From an uncultured Bacteroidales bacterium (lineage in GTDB: Bacteria > Bacteroidota > Bacteroidia > Bacteroidales > Muribaculaceae): 64,000 nt of DNA. Below are positions 9,420 to 17,787 of this stretch, one piece after another; the stretch's first letter is position 1; each line of letters opens with the position of its first letter. Where the stretch lies: contig CACWNQ010000002.1 of the NCBI GenBank assembly GCA_902762385.1, positions 124,001 to 188,000 on the forward strand, in the 5' to 3' direction. The notes beneath the pieces were generated by a model that was not told the origin of the DNA, ran no database searches, and saw only the letters and a program-made list of their open reading frames with translations. Both the position numbers and the translations under genes were made by a program.

Positions 9420-10034
9420 TTACCTTAGCAGCTGGATTAAAAGGTAGATAAGCAGGAGTGCAAAGATTACGAATCCGCATCCTGGCAGGGAGCATGTGCA
9501 GCCATGCGTGCGTGGCATCGAGTCGGGGTTGTTTTGGGCTTGCTCGAGCTGCTCCTTGATTTCTTTCTCGGTGTGGTAGCGACGTCCACGGTTCCAGTAG
9601 TTGCTTGTGACGCGTGTGTCGTGGTCGATGAGAATCTTGCGAGGGTGCATGCCGTCGAATGGCGCCACCACCTTGTTGTCCTCGAGCTGCTGCATGAGAG
9701 ACTCGGCGCGCTCGGGCGTGATGTCGAAATAACGCTGCAGCATGGGCAGAGTGATGGCGTCGCAGGTCTTGATATAGTCGACAGCGGCGCTATATAGAGG
9801 GTCGAGATTTTGCAGCTTTTCTTGTGTTTCATAGTACTGCTCGCCCTTGAATTGTGGTGGTTGTTGAGGCTTCAGTTCCTCGATTGTAGCTTTATCGTTA
9901 GGAATGTAGGCAATACCTTCAACGATTTTGAGCACCGACATGCAACTGGGGCATGTGATGGTGTGGTTGAGCTTGATGAGTTCTTCTTCACTTTGCTGTG
10001 AAGTGTAGCCGCACTTAGGACATTCGATTTTCAT
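9420..10034 (-). CDS. Zinc ribbon + FtsK-gamma-like winged helix + C-terminal membrane anchor
   Basis: The protein has 204 residues and three parts. Residues 1-37 form a zinc ribbon with Cys5, Cys8, Cys28 and Cys31. Residues 77-136 (DPLYSAAVDYIK...LPMLQRYFDI...LMQQLEDNKVVAPFDG) closely follow the pattern of the FtsK gamma domain, the winged helix that lets FtsK read its DNA orienting sites. It has the DPLY start, the buried aromatic, and the QLE-x-x-x-VV-x-P turn. Residues about 187-204 form a hydrophobic tail that should anchor it in the membrane. There is no FtsK ATPase. It is the last gene of the seven-gene minus-strand cassette, 21 bases after the next zinc-ribbon gene. Its likely role (inference) is to tie a DNA or protein partner to the membrane. 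Confidence 0.85.
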   Translation of the reverse strand: MKIECPKCGYTSQQSEEELIKLNHTITCPSCMSVLKIVEGIAYIPNDKATIEELKPQQPPQFKGEQYYETQEKLQNLDPLYSAAVDYIKTCDAITLPMLQRYFDITPERAESLMQQLEDNKVVAPFDGMHPRKILIDHDTRVTSNYWNRGRRYHTEKEIKEQLEQAQNNPDSMPRTHGCTCSLPGCGFVIFALLLIYLLIQLLR

Positions 10035-10055
10035 GACACGTTTAAGAGTTACCTG

Positions 10056-10739
10056 TTATATTCCGTGGTCACCCAGGAGAATGTAGACTATGAAGAAAAT
10101 AGCCACAACGATGATGGTGAAAGTGATGCATCCGCCAATGCTGAATATTCCCTTGGGAGTTTCGTTGTCGCTGCGGTTGCGATTGCTTTTTGATGGTTTA
10201 CGGGTGCTGCTTGCCATGGGTTGTCTTACTCGATTACGGTAGTCATAATTATAGTTGCCCGAAGAGGGGTGAGAGGGGAGAGGTGAGGTGTGAGAGTGTG
10301 GAGAGGGGAGTGGAGAGCGTGGTCCTTGATAGGCTGGTGGTTGCACTTTTACATATTTTCCGCACTTTGGGCAGTAATTGATGCCTTTTCTCAGGAAAGT
10401 GCCACAATTCTTGCAGTAACGCATCACGTCGTCGCGATACTGCTGGTTGTCGTTGCTGGCAGTAGGCTTGTAGGCGGGAGGTTGCGCCCAGGTGGTCGCT
10501 GTTGAGGTTCCATTGTCGCTTGCCGCAGGTTGTGATGGTTCTTGCTGAACAGGATCTTTGACATAGCCGTCCTGCTGGGCTTCGTCGTCGAAATAGTCGA
10601 AGTCGGCAGCGTTTTGCTCAAATCCTTCCAAGTCAATCTCGCTGAGGCACTGAGGACACACGTAGTGGCCCTCGAGTTTCTCGATTTCCTGAATTGAGAC
10701 GTCGATATGTTTCCCGCAATTGGGGCAGAAGATATGCAT
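10056..10739 (-). CDS. Double zinc-ribbon protein with C-terminal membrane helix
   Basis: The protein has 227 residues. The N-terminal zinc ribbon has Cys5, Cys8, Cys28 and Cys31, the same spacing as in its neighbour at 9420-10034, so the two N-terminal domains are likely paralogous. A second zinc ribbon of the rubredoxin-like zinc_ribbon_2 type (YCKNCGTFLRKGINYCPKCGK) lies near residues 110-131. A Pro/Ser-rich linker follows (coded by a purine-rich repetitive stretch at 10263-10325), and a membrane helix (ITFTIIVVAIFFIVYILL) ends the protein. No enzymatic domain is visible. It probably scaffolds other members of the cassette at the membrane (inference). Confidence 0.82.
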   Translation of the reverse strand: MHIFCPNCGKHIDVSIQEIEKLEGHYVCPQCLSEIDLEGFEQNAADFDYFDDEAQQDGYVKDPVQQEPSQPAASDNGTSTATTWAQPPAYKPTASNDNQQYRDDVMRYCKNCGTFLRKGINYCPKCGKYVKVQPPAYQGPRSPLPSPHSHTSPLPSHPSSGNYNYDYRNRVRQPMASSTRKPSKSNRNRSDNETPKGIFSIGGCITFTIIVVAIFFIVYILLGDHGI

Positions 10740-10749
10740 GGAAAAAGAT

Positions 10750-10837
10750 AGGAAGTATTGAAGTAGGAAGTATGAAGTATGAAGTATGAAGTGAAAAGTG
10801 GGGATATTAGATTCTTTTCCTTATTACTTCATACTTC
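10750..10837. repeat. Intergenic short repeat GAAGTAT with inverted partner
   Basis: Several copies of the 7-9 base unit GAAGTAT(GA) lie at 10751-10792. The reverse complement ACTTCATACTTC at 10826-10837 can pair with the last copies (10781-10792), giving a long hairpin between two cassette genes. Such simple intergenic repeats occur elsewhere in this window. Confidence 0.7.
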
Positions 10838-10860
10838 TTCCTTCCTGCTTTGTTAATTGA

Positions 10861-12138
10861 TTACTCGTAGTGAACGATGGCTTTAACCACGATGTGCCAC
10901 TTGCCGTTCTCGAGCTGAGCACGACCAGCGCGATCGGTAACGATGCGCGACTTGCCGGCAGTCGACTGGATGTTGTTGCCCGAGCATGCACGGGTGAGGG
11001 TGTCGCCTGGCATGAGCAGTGCGAGCTTGTGGGCCTCGGTCTTGTTGATAACGCTGAACGAGCCACTCTTGCCGTTCATAGTGGTGAGCTCAAAGATAGA
11101 GTTTCCAGGCTCATATTGCGATGATGAGCGTGAGAAGTTGTCGTCCTCGTCGGGCTTGGCCATGAAGAGAATGCGAGGCTCGCCAAAGCTTGAAGTCTTA
11201 GCTGGTTCCTGCTTGGGTTCCTCTTTCTTGGTCTCAACTGGAGCCTCCTGCTTGGGCTCTTCTTTCTTAGGCTCAGCCTTCTTGCTTGCAGCGGCAGCAG
11301 CAGTTGCTACAGTTGCAGCGGCAGGCTTGTTGTCAAACTCGATCTTCTGGGTTTGTGCCAATCCGTCTTTCTCGTCGAGATTATTGTGCTTGTGGTGTTT
11401 CTTACCCTTGTCGCCATCGGCTACTGGAGCGCCTTTGAGTGCAGCACGCAGTTTGTCGATTTGCTTTTGCATGTTGTTGATGTCGTCGCGGTTGTCGCGA
11501 GCCATTGCTTGGTTCTCCTTGCGTGCCTGCATTGCCAGGAAGGTGCCTATTGCGCCCAGTGCAAGACCCAGGATAGTGAGGATGTAGAGCAAGCCGTGGC
11601 TTGAATCGCCCTCGCTCTTGGCCTCGGCAGCCTCGCCCTCGGCATTAGCAGCACTGGCAGTAGAGTCGGTGGCTGCTACAGCAGCGTCGGTACCGGCCTC
11701 GGGAGCGGCATTAGGAATGATTTCATCGGGTTGAGTTTTCACGTCGTCGCCACTGTGGCTTGCGTTGTATTTCTCAACGTCGCGCTTCACCCCATTCTTG
11801 ATTACAGCGCCCTTGTCATACTCGGCAGCGATGGTCGAAATCAGTTTCTCAACGTCGCCAGTCTCATTCTCGTGTTTTTTAAGCTTGTCGTAAAAAACAA
11901 CCCACTTGTCGCGAGCACCGTACATCACCTTCAGGTCATCGAGCGAGTAGTTCTCGTTGGTGCGACTGATTACTTGTGACTCATTTTGTGCAAAACCCAG
12001 GTCGGTGGCAATCCACTGAGCGCCAATGGCGAGACCATGGTTCCACTGTCCTTGCGAGAGATTCTTGGCGCCATCTTGAGCGCTGATTGAGGTCATGGCT
12101 GCCATGACACACACTAGTGTAAAAATAATTTTTTTCAT
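10861..12138 (-). CDS. Exported membrane protein of the cytoskeletal cassette, function unknown
   Basis: The protein has 425 residues. It has a cleavable signal peptide (ending SIS-AQ), an extracytoplasmic helical domain to about residue 135, and an Ala/Glu-rich linker. A membrane helix follows near residues 178-200 (LLYILTILGLALGAIGTFLAM), then a short coiled coil (NNMQKQIDKLRAAL). A long low-complexity linker rich in Lys, Glu, Pro and Ala (KKEEPKQEAPVETKKEEPK) leads to a globular C-terminal domain of about 110 residues. With a signal peptide and one internal helix, the C-terminal domain should be in the cytoplasm, where it can meet the actin- and tubulin-like partners encoded upstream. I recognise no family. 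It would make a good membrane linker for the filament proteins (inference). Confidence 0.78.
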   Translation of the reverse strand: MKKIIFTLVCVMAAMTSISAQDGAKNLSQGQWNHGLAIGAQWIATDLGFAQNESQVISRTNENYSLDDLKVMYGARDKWVVFYDKLKKHENETGDVEKLISTIAAEYDKGAVIKNGVKRDVEKYNASHSGDDVKTQPDEIIPNAAPEAGTDAAVAATDSTASAANAEGEAAEAKSEGDSSHGLLYILTILGLALGAIGTFLAMQARKENQAMARDNRDDINNMQKQIDKLRAALKGAPVADGDKGKKHHKHNNLDEKDGLAQTQKIEFDNKPAAATVATAAAAASKKAEPKKEEPKQEAPVETKKEEPKQEPAKTSSFGEPRILFMAKPDEDDNFSRSSSQYEPGNSIFELTTMNGKSGSFSVINKTEAHKLALLMPGDTLTRACSGNNIQSTAGKSRIVTDRAGRAQLENGKWHIVVKAIVHYE

Positions 12139-12183
12139 TTCGATAAATGGTTTTTATTGTTTATGTTGTTATTATTTTTCTTG

Positions 12184-15100
12184 TTACACGGTGCTTGAGA
12201 TAACCTCGTTGCACAGGTTCTTCAACAGGTTGTGGCGAATGATGCCGATGATTGGGTAGAAGAATGGCACGTCCTCGATGGCCTCGTCGCCGCTGTAGCG
12301 TCCCTTGAGGTAATTGCCAATGCCGGCAGTGAGGTAGTTGCCAATGTTGTCGCCCAGCACGCTGTTGAAGATGCGGAACACCTTGTTGTCGATGCCGAAT
12401 TCATCTTTGGTCACGTTGTCGCACAGACCCACGAAGAACTCGTTGAACTTCTCGACCTTCTCGATGAGCTGGTCGCGCACCTCTATCTCATAGACAGACT
12501 TGATGGTCAACGGTTTGTCGTCGAGCATCGAGTAGCAGTACTTCATGGCGTTGACGTTGCGTGGAGTGAGACGATTGACGTCGACGTTGCCATCCATGCG
12601 CAGACTCTCGAGCTTGATACCGCCGCGGCAAGTAATCTGCTTGGGGCTCTTGTGCTCAATCTTGATAGAGAATCGCTCGGTGTACTCCTGCTCAAACACA
12701 CGCTCTAGAATGAGCCTTGTGAACTCGGTAACCTGGTCTATGCTGCCCAAGATATTGAGAATCTTAGAGCCAGTGCCGCTGAAGTATATCTGCTTGGGCT
12801 TCTCATAGTTGCGAGCCCGCATCGACTGTGCAATATAGTAGATGATGGCGGCATAAAAGTACATGAATATGAGCTTGCGCTGAGCGTCGTTGCGCAGCAG
12901 CGTGTTATAGCTGTAGATGTTGCGGTCAACCTCGCGCAGGTTGCGCAGCTGTTCCACATTCTCAATCGAGAAGAGGAATGCATTCACGTCTTGTGAGCGC
13001 TTGCGCTTGAGCACATCTTGCAGGATGCTGTTGAGGTAACCTATGTCGTTGTTCTTTGAAATGAGTCGCTTGAAATACTCGCCATAGTGACGAATGAGCG
13101 GGTTGTTGTCGGCATCGCGCTCGGTGAAGGCGTCGCCAAAGATGGCATCGCCGGCAAAGCGGAACGACGAGATTGCCACGGGCTCGGTGTCAAGTCGGTT
13201 GGCAGTGGGCTGATAGATGACAGTGTCGGTAGTGCCACCACCTATGTCGATTGATACGAAGCTGCCTCCACTCACATCATCGCCCTTGTAGAAATAGGCA
13301 GGCGCAATGCTCTCGGGGTAGGCGTGCAAGTGGCTGGTGTCGTCGCCAAAGTAGGTGTGATACAGCTCGTTCCACGTGTCGTCGAGCTTGCGGCGGTCGC
13401 TACCTCCCATGCTCACGGGGAAGAAGTAGACGATGCTTGTGCGGTTTAGGTCGCCGTTCTCAAGCAATACCTTAGCCTTGATGAGCAGCACGAGTTCGCG
13501 CAGGAATTCGCGCGACAAGGTGATATCACCCATCCATTTCAGGTTGGTAGTGATGTCATATCCGTCGAAGTACTGGCGCTCATAGAGGAACGGTATGTTG
13601 ATGTCGGCAAAGAGTTTGTGCCCACCAGTGCTGATGTCGTTGCGTGCAAGAGCACTGCGCAGTGGGAAACCGTACACGTTGTCGATGTCGCTAGGCAGGA
13701 ATTCCACGCGCTGCAGCTGGTCGGCAAAGAGCAGTGTGCCACGCTTCAAGAGTGAAGCAATGAGCACCTGGCGGTCGCTGTGGGCAAACTCCAGGTCTTG
13801 AGCGTCGTTGCCACGCTCCGACCACTCGACATGGCTGTTGGTGGTACCAAAGTCGACGGCAAAGATAAGTTCCTTGTTGCTTGCTACATAGGGTTTCCAC
13901 AATGGCACGATGTAGCCAGTGAAATTGCCCGAAGGCGTTGTGACATCGGCTTTCACAATGTCGAACGAGCCTTCGAGGTCGTAGTATTTAGTGCAGTAGG
14001 TGCCCTGGGTGCGGGTTTTTCCGCTAACCTTGAGGTCGCCAGTGGTCATTCCGTTCTGCATGAATTCGAGTGTGGCATCGCCACCATCAATCATAGAGAA
14101 CAGCTGCACTGTGTAGTCGTCTTTATAGTTGGTGCGCACAAATGGGAAGATGGCAGCCGACATTATCACGTTGGTGATGATGCGGCCTGTGCCACGTTTC
14201 TCGTCGAACTGCCACGATGGGTCGTCGATGGGGTAGTAGTTGCGGGTAAGCTCGATGTAACGCTTCTTGAGTGGCACTCGCAGTGTCACGTTGACCGAGC
14301 CGTCGATAAGCTCTTCCATCTCAAGCATATCGCGCCCGCACACCTGCTTGGTGACATCGCTTGCGTTGAAGTACTTGAAGAACTCCTGGGTGAGTGGCAG
14401 CAGGTAGCCGTTGCGTGATGCCACGGTCTTGTTGATGACGTTGCCGTTGAAGTAGTGGGCATCATCGATGGGACCTGCCAGACGGATGAGAGTGTCCTGC
14501 AAGAAATCACCAGTGGTGATGAATGGGTAGATTATGCTCGTGTCGGGCAGTTTGCGCTTGGCAATGGGTGTGTTGCCCACAAAGACTTGAGTGGAGCTGT
14601 CCCATTCCTTGTCGATATAGATATAGTGGTCGACACTGCCGTTGAAGTTATTGCGCAGTACCAGTGGCAATGTGCCCTCAACCTCTCTAGTGGGAGCGAT
14701 TACAAAGTCGCTGCTGGCTGCCGAAGTCTTGATGTCGCGTGCGCGCTTGTGGTAGAGTCGTGCTCCAAGCACAGTAACCTCGTCGTCGCCCACAAAGGGG
14801 TCGAACTCCAGGTCGAGGCGCTCAACCAGTCGTGGGGCGAGTTCATAGCTCAGAGCCTCAAGGTTAGGCACCACTTGTGTGAGTCGCCTGTAGAGTTCAG
14901 GCTTGCGCTCCATGATGATGTCCTTGTTCTTGAGCATGTAGTCATACACACCCTTCACTGCAGTGCGCAGCGTTGGGAAGGCGTTGAAGAGCATGAACAT
15001 GTAGTAGACGAAGTCTTCGTCGCGTTGCCACAGGTCGCGTGTGTCGCTATCGAAGAGCGAAATGCCCTGTTCCACCTTGATGCCAGCAATGGGCAGCTCG

Positions 15101-15615
15101 CTCTCGCGTGGCACTGCTATGGTGAGCGACGATGGCGATGTGGCACCTATCACCTGGCTGTTCCACAGCAGGATATACCAGTCGGTGAGCAGGTTGAAGT
15201 TGTACTTGGTGTCGCTGGTGAGGAAGAGCTCGAGGGTCTCACCGTAGAGCTGGTGCTCGGGCTCGCTCTTGAGGCGCTCTATCTGCTCATCGCGGTTCCA
15301 TCGCACGATGTGCAGATAGTCTTTATGGTTCTCGAAGTCGAAGAAGAGCTGCGCCACGTCGAGGGCATTAGACACCAGTCGCTTATCCATCATCGTGCCA
15401 CTCAGGCGAGCATTGCTGGCAAGGTGCTCAAAGGCGTTCTTCACCAGGTCGAGTTGTGCAAAAGGACTTGGAATAGCAGTGCGAGGGTTCTCGCTCATGC
15501 CGCCATTGGGGTCCTTGATTAGCTTGATGTCGTCGTCGACGTAGGGAGCTACTGGAATCCAATCCTGTGCGCTGGTCTTCGTCGTCTTATTGTTGTATGA
15601 TAGTACTTGACTCAT
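12184..15615 (-). CDS. Large protein with actin/Hsp70-type ATPase domain
   Basis: The protein has 1143 residues. The first ~580 residues are unlike anything I recognise and look mixed alpha/beta. An ATPase of the actin/Hsp70/sugar-kinase fold then follows. The phosphate-1 loop is FAVDFGTTNSHVEW (about residue 585), the phosphate-2 loop is VSIDIGGGTTDTVIY (about 790), and the adenosine motif is YFSGTGSKILNILG (about 948). No signal peptide or membrane helix is visible, so it should be cytoplasmic. It lies 45 bases after the tubulin-like gene in the same operon. The size and plan resemble the SrfB-type proteins of enterobacteria, which also hold an Hsp70-like domain, but I cannot confirm that relation from sequence alone. 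Whether it polymerises or acts as a chaperone-like switch is not known. Confidence 0.85.
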   Translation of the reverse strand: MSQVLSYNNKTTKTSAQDWIPVAPYVDDDIKLIKDPNGGMSENPRTAIPSPFAQLDLVKNAFEHLASNARLSGTMMDKRLVSNALDVAQLFFDFENHKDYLHIVRWNRDEQIERLKSEPEHQLYGETLELFLTSDTKYNFNLLTDWYILLWNSQVIGATSPSSLTIAVPRESELPIAGIKVEQGISLFDSDTRDLWQRDEDFVYYMFMLFNAFPTLRTAVKGVYDYMLKNKDIIMERKPELYRRLTQVVPNLEALSYELAPRLVERLDLEFDPFVGDDEVTVLGARLYHKRARDIKTSAASSDFVIAPTREVEGTLPLVLRNNFNGSVDHYIYIDKEWDSSTQVFVGNTPIAKRKLPDTSIIYPFITTGDFLQDTLIRLAGPIDDAHYFNGNVINKTVASRNGYLLPLTQEFFKYFNASDVTKQVCGRDMLEMEELIDGSVNVTLRVPLKKRYIELTRNYYPIDDPSWQFDEKRGTGRIITNVIMSAAIFPFVRTNYKDDYTVQLFSMIDGGDATLEFMQNGMTTGDLKVSGKTRTQGTYCTKYYDLEGSFDIVKADVTTPSGNFTGYIVPLWKPYVASNKELIFAVDFGTTNSHVEWSERGNDAQDLEFAHSDRQVLIASLLKRGTLLFADQLQRVEFLPSDIDNVYGFPLRSALARNDISTGGHKLFADINIPFLYERQYFDGYDITTNLKWMGDITLSREFLRELVLLIKAKVLLENGDLNRTSIVYFFPVSMGGSDRRKLDDTWNELYHTYFGDDTSHLHAYPESIAPAYFYKGDDVSGGSFVSIDIGGGTTDTVIYQPTANRLDTEPVAISSFRFAGDAIFGDAFTERDADNNPLIRHYGEYFKRLISKNNDIGYLNSILQDVLKRKRSQDVNAFLFSIENVEQLRNLREVDRNIYSYNTLLRNDAQRKLIFMYFYAAIIYYIAQSMRARNYEKPKQIYFSGTGSKILNILGSIDQVTEFTRLILERVFEQEYTERFSIKIEHKSPKQITCRGGIKLESLRMDGNVDVNRLTPRNVNAMKYCYSMLDDKPLTIKSVYEIEVRDQLIEKVEKFNEFFVGLCDNVTKDEFGIDNKVFRIFNSVLGDNIGNYLTAGIGNYLKGRYSGDEAIEDVPFFYPIIGIIRHNLLKNLCNEVISSTV

Positions 15616-15622
15616 AATAGTT

Positions 15623-15655
15623 GTCAGTTATCAGTTATCAGTAGTCAGTTATCAG
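15623..15655. repeat. Tandem 7-mer (AGTTATC-type) intergenic repeat
   Basis: The motif GTCAGTTATCAG is repeated with small changes between the actin-like and tubulin-like genes. It is a simple repeat of the kind seen in several other gaps of this window. Confidence 0.7.
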
Positions 15656-15660
15656 TTTTT

Positions 15661-17190
15661 CTAATTGATGTTGTCGTAACGATCGGTGATGATTTTCTCG
15701 GCTGCTGTGTAGAAGAGGTCCATGAGCTTTAGCTCGGGATTGCTGCCGTACTTATTGTTGTCGCGGCTGAGCTTGTTCATTTCGGCCTTAAACACGTCAT
15801 TATCGACCTTCTTGCTTCCGAAGATGCTTTTCTTGGTAAGCACTTTGTGGATGGCCTTGGTCATATCCATCTCACCCTCGTTGAAGAGGTTCACGTGGCG
15901 GCGGTTGTGCAACAGCTCAGTCATCCACTCGATGTAGCTGTCGAAGAACTGCTGAGTGAGCACGCGGTAGAACTGTGTGCCTAAGAATTCGCGTGTAATC
16001 TTTGGGCTGTCCTCGGTAAAGCCCTGGCCAATGATGTTGTTAAGGCCAGTGCGCAGGAATATGTAGAGCAGATGTAGCTTCACAAGCGGACGGTAGATGA
16101 GTTGACGCGTCTCTTGACCGAATCCCGAGAAGTCGACGAAATCGGTGTCGTGCTCCAGTCCATACTCAAATGCCTTGGTGGGCAGTGGATCGCCAGTGGC
16201 AAGGTCGGTGAGTTCGCTGTCGGCAAGGCTCAAGAACTTGAATGGCGCCATGGCACCCACCATCTCGATGAGGTGGGCAGGGTCGTGCTGGTCGCGCTTG
16301 TCGCCTGGGTCGTAGGCATAGGGTGCATTGTGTCCGTGGTCGCCCAAGTAGAAAATGGCGTTGACGGCGTTGCGTCCGTTGCCTGTGAGGGTGTTGTTAT
16401 AGTATTCGAGCGCACTTTGTGTTTTTACCACAAAGTCGGCGTTGTCGATTCGCTTATCGTTCTTGTCGTCGCTCTCCATGAGAGAGAAGTAGGGGAGCAC
16501 TGTGAGGCCGCCAATGGGTGCACGCTGCAAGAAAGCCTTGTTCTTGGCATCGATGTTCTTGGCTTGGCGTATGTTCTTCACAATAATGGGGAAGCCGGCA
16601 GCGCCAGTTCCACCAAAAATGCTGCTTATGAAGAAAATGCGGTCGCCGTCGGCAAAGACGTTGGCAAATGCCTTAAACTCGTTGCTGTCCTTCACTCCGT
16701 TTAGTGCCACGCTGCCAATGTTGGGCGACCCCACGAAACCAATGCTCATTTTGTTCTCTAGCTGGTAGTCGGCAAAGAGCAGCGATGTGAGTGCTTGGTT
16801 GGGCTCGTTCATAGTGTTATAGCTGATGAAGTCGCGGAACTTGTAGTTCTCGACCGCTGCCAGGTTAAAGATGAACGAGTCGTCGAGAGGCACTTGGCTA
16901 CTCGACACCACTTCTTTGAGCGTAGATATCTTGGTGGCGAAGAATCCCTCGGCATTGGCGTTCTTGCCATAGAGTTTCTCACGGATGGTGCCGTAGGCGC
17001 TGAGCAGTCGCTCGGTGCGCTTGAGGTCGGCGTTCGACTTGTGTGGGTCGATGATGATGGGCACTATCTCAAGGTCTTGCAGGGGACGTCCGCTTGAGTC
17101 GACAGGTCGCACGCCGGCAGCGCACAACATAATCATCGACTTGAGCACGCGAGACCCCGTCCCGCCTATAGCAAATATAAAAAGTTTCAT
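15661..17190 (-). CDS. Tubulin/FtsZ-superfamily GTPase-like protein
   Basis: The protein has 509 residues. It opens with a beta-strand and glycine loop, FIFAIGGTGSRVLKSM, and later carries ISSIFGGTGAAGFPIIVKNI (about residues 190-210). The latter matches the tubulin/FtsZ phosphate signature GGTG[AT]G with hydrophobic strands on each side. A loop with a conserved Asp (VPIIIDPHKSNADLKRTERL) fits the second nucleotide-contacting strand. This is the plan of the divergent 'tubulin-like' families found in bacterial operons, not of the cell-division FtsZ. No signal peptide or membrane helix is visible, so it is cytoplasmic. It sits directly before the actin-like ATPase gene. It probably binds GTP; whether it forms filaments is unknown. 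Confidence 0.86.
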   Translation of the reverse strand: MKLFIFAIGGTGSRVLKSMIMLCAAGVRPVDSSGRPLQDLEIVPIIIDPHKSNADLKRTERLLSAYGTIREKLYGKNANAEGFFATKISTLKEVVSSSQVPLDDSFIFNLAAVENYKFRDFISYNTMNEPNQALTSLLFADYQLENKMSIGFVGSPNIGSVALNGVKDSNEFKAFANVFADGDRIFFISSIFGGTGAAGFPIIVKNIRQAKNIDAKNKAFLQRAPIGGLTVLPYFSLMESDDKNDKRIDNADFVVKTQSALEYYNNTLTGNGRNAVNAIFYLGDHGHNAPYAYDPGDKRDQHDPAHLIEMVGAMAPFKFLSLADSELTDLATGDPLPTKAFEYGLEHDTDFVDFSGFGQETRQLIYRPLVKLHLLYIFLRTGLNNIIGQGFTEDSPKITREFLGTQFYRVLTQQFFDSYIEWMTELLHNRRHVNLFNEGEMDMTKAIHKVLTKKSIFGSKKVDNDVFKAEMNKLSRDNNKYGSNPELKLMDLFYTAAEKIITDRYDNIN

Positions 17191-17260
17191 TTATCGTTAT
17201 TTATTGTCGTTATCGTTTATTGTTTTTAGGGATTTTATGGATTACATAGTGAGAAAAAAT

Positions 17261-17301
17261 TCTCACCTCTTCCCTCTCACCTCTTCCCTCTCACCTCTCA
17301 C
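17261..17301. repeat. Tandem repeat with a 14-base unit
   Basis: Two exact copies of TCTCACCTCTTCCC (17261-17274 and 17275-17288) and a partial third fill the gap between the membrane-protein gene and the tubulin-like gene. A related purine-rich repeat lies at 48446-48483. Confidence 0.8.
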
Positions 17302-17308
17302 TTCGCAC

Positions 17309-17749
17309 TTATTGAGGAATAGGAGTGTGGCGGCAGTTACTGCTCCACCACCTGATTGAGAACGAAGCAATCACAAATGTCAATGCAGTGAACAGGATGT
17401 TATATATCTGGAAGGTGAATACGGCAGTGCCATAGTCGAAGCCTTCAAGCAAATTAGACACTACAATAAAGCACACCACAGGGGTCAACACGGCTGTAAC
17501 GCCAAGCATTGCCAGCCAGTGATACCAGCGGTCAAACTTCACTGAGTTGATTACATAGTAGTAGATTGCAGCCATGCCCCACGACATCGCAACTGTGACG
17601 GCTGCCACGGTGCCATAGGCGCCAGTGTTGTACATCTGGTCGCTGAAGCCGTTAACACTGTAAAGCGCTTCATAAAGCTCTACTCTAAAAATCCAGAACA
17701 GCACACTAATCACTGCTCCAAGAACTAAAAAAATTAATTTATCTCTCAT
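17309..17749 (-). CDS. Four-helix integral membrane protein of the cassette
   Basis: The protein has 146 residues and four hydrophobic segments: residues 4-20, about 45-67, 78-100 and 112-132. They are separated by short polar loops, with both ends probably in the cytoplasm. I recognise no family. It lies between the vWA lipoprotein and the tubulin-like gene, with short gaps (38 and 118 bases), so it is likely part of the same operon and could anchor the system in the inner membrane (inference). Confidence 0.72.
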   Translation of the reverse strand: MRDKLIFLVLGAVISVLFWIFRVELYEALYSVNGFSDQMYNTGAYGTVAAVTVAMSWGMAAIYYYVINSVKFDRWYHWLAMLGVTAVLTPVVCFIVVSNLLEGFDYGTAVFTFQIYNILFTALTFVIASFSIRWWSSNCRHTPIPQ

Positions 17750-17787
17750 TTTAACTATGAACTATGAACTTTCAACTATAAACTTAC

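Noticed and set aside
14455-15522. 355-codon plus-strand frame opposite the actin-like gene
   Set aside because: Shadow frame; the minus-strand protein has clear ATPase motifs and operon context.
15623-15655. Repeats considered as a CRISPR array or recombination site
   Set aside because: The units are 7-12 bases with no spacers of even length, and no cas or integrase gene is near.
15661-17190. Tubulin-like gene read as the division protein FtsZ
   Set aside because: The N-terminus, length and glycine loops differ from FtsZ, there is no dcw cluster around it, and no conserved FtsZ C-terminal tail is seen.
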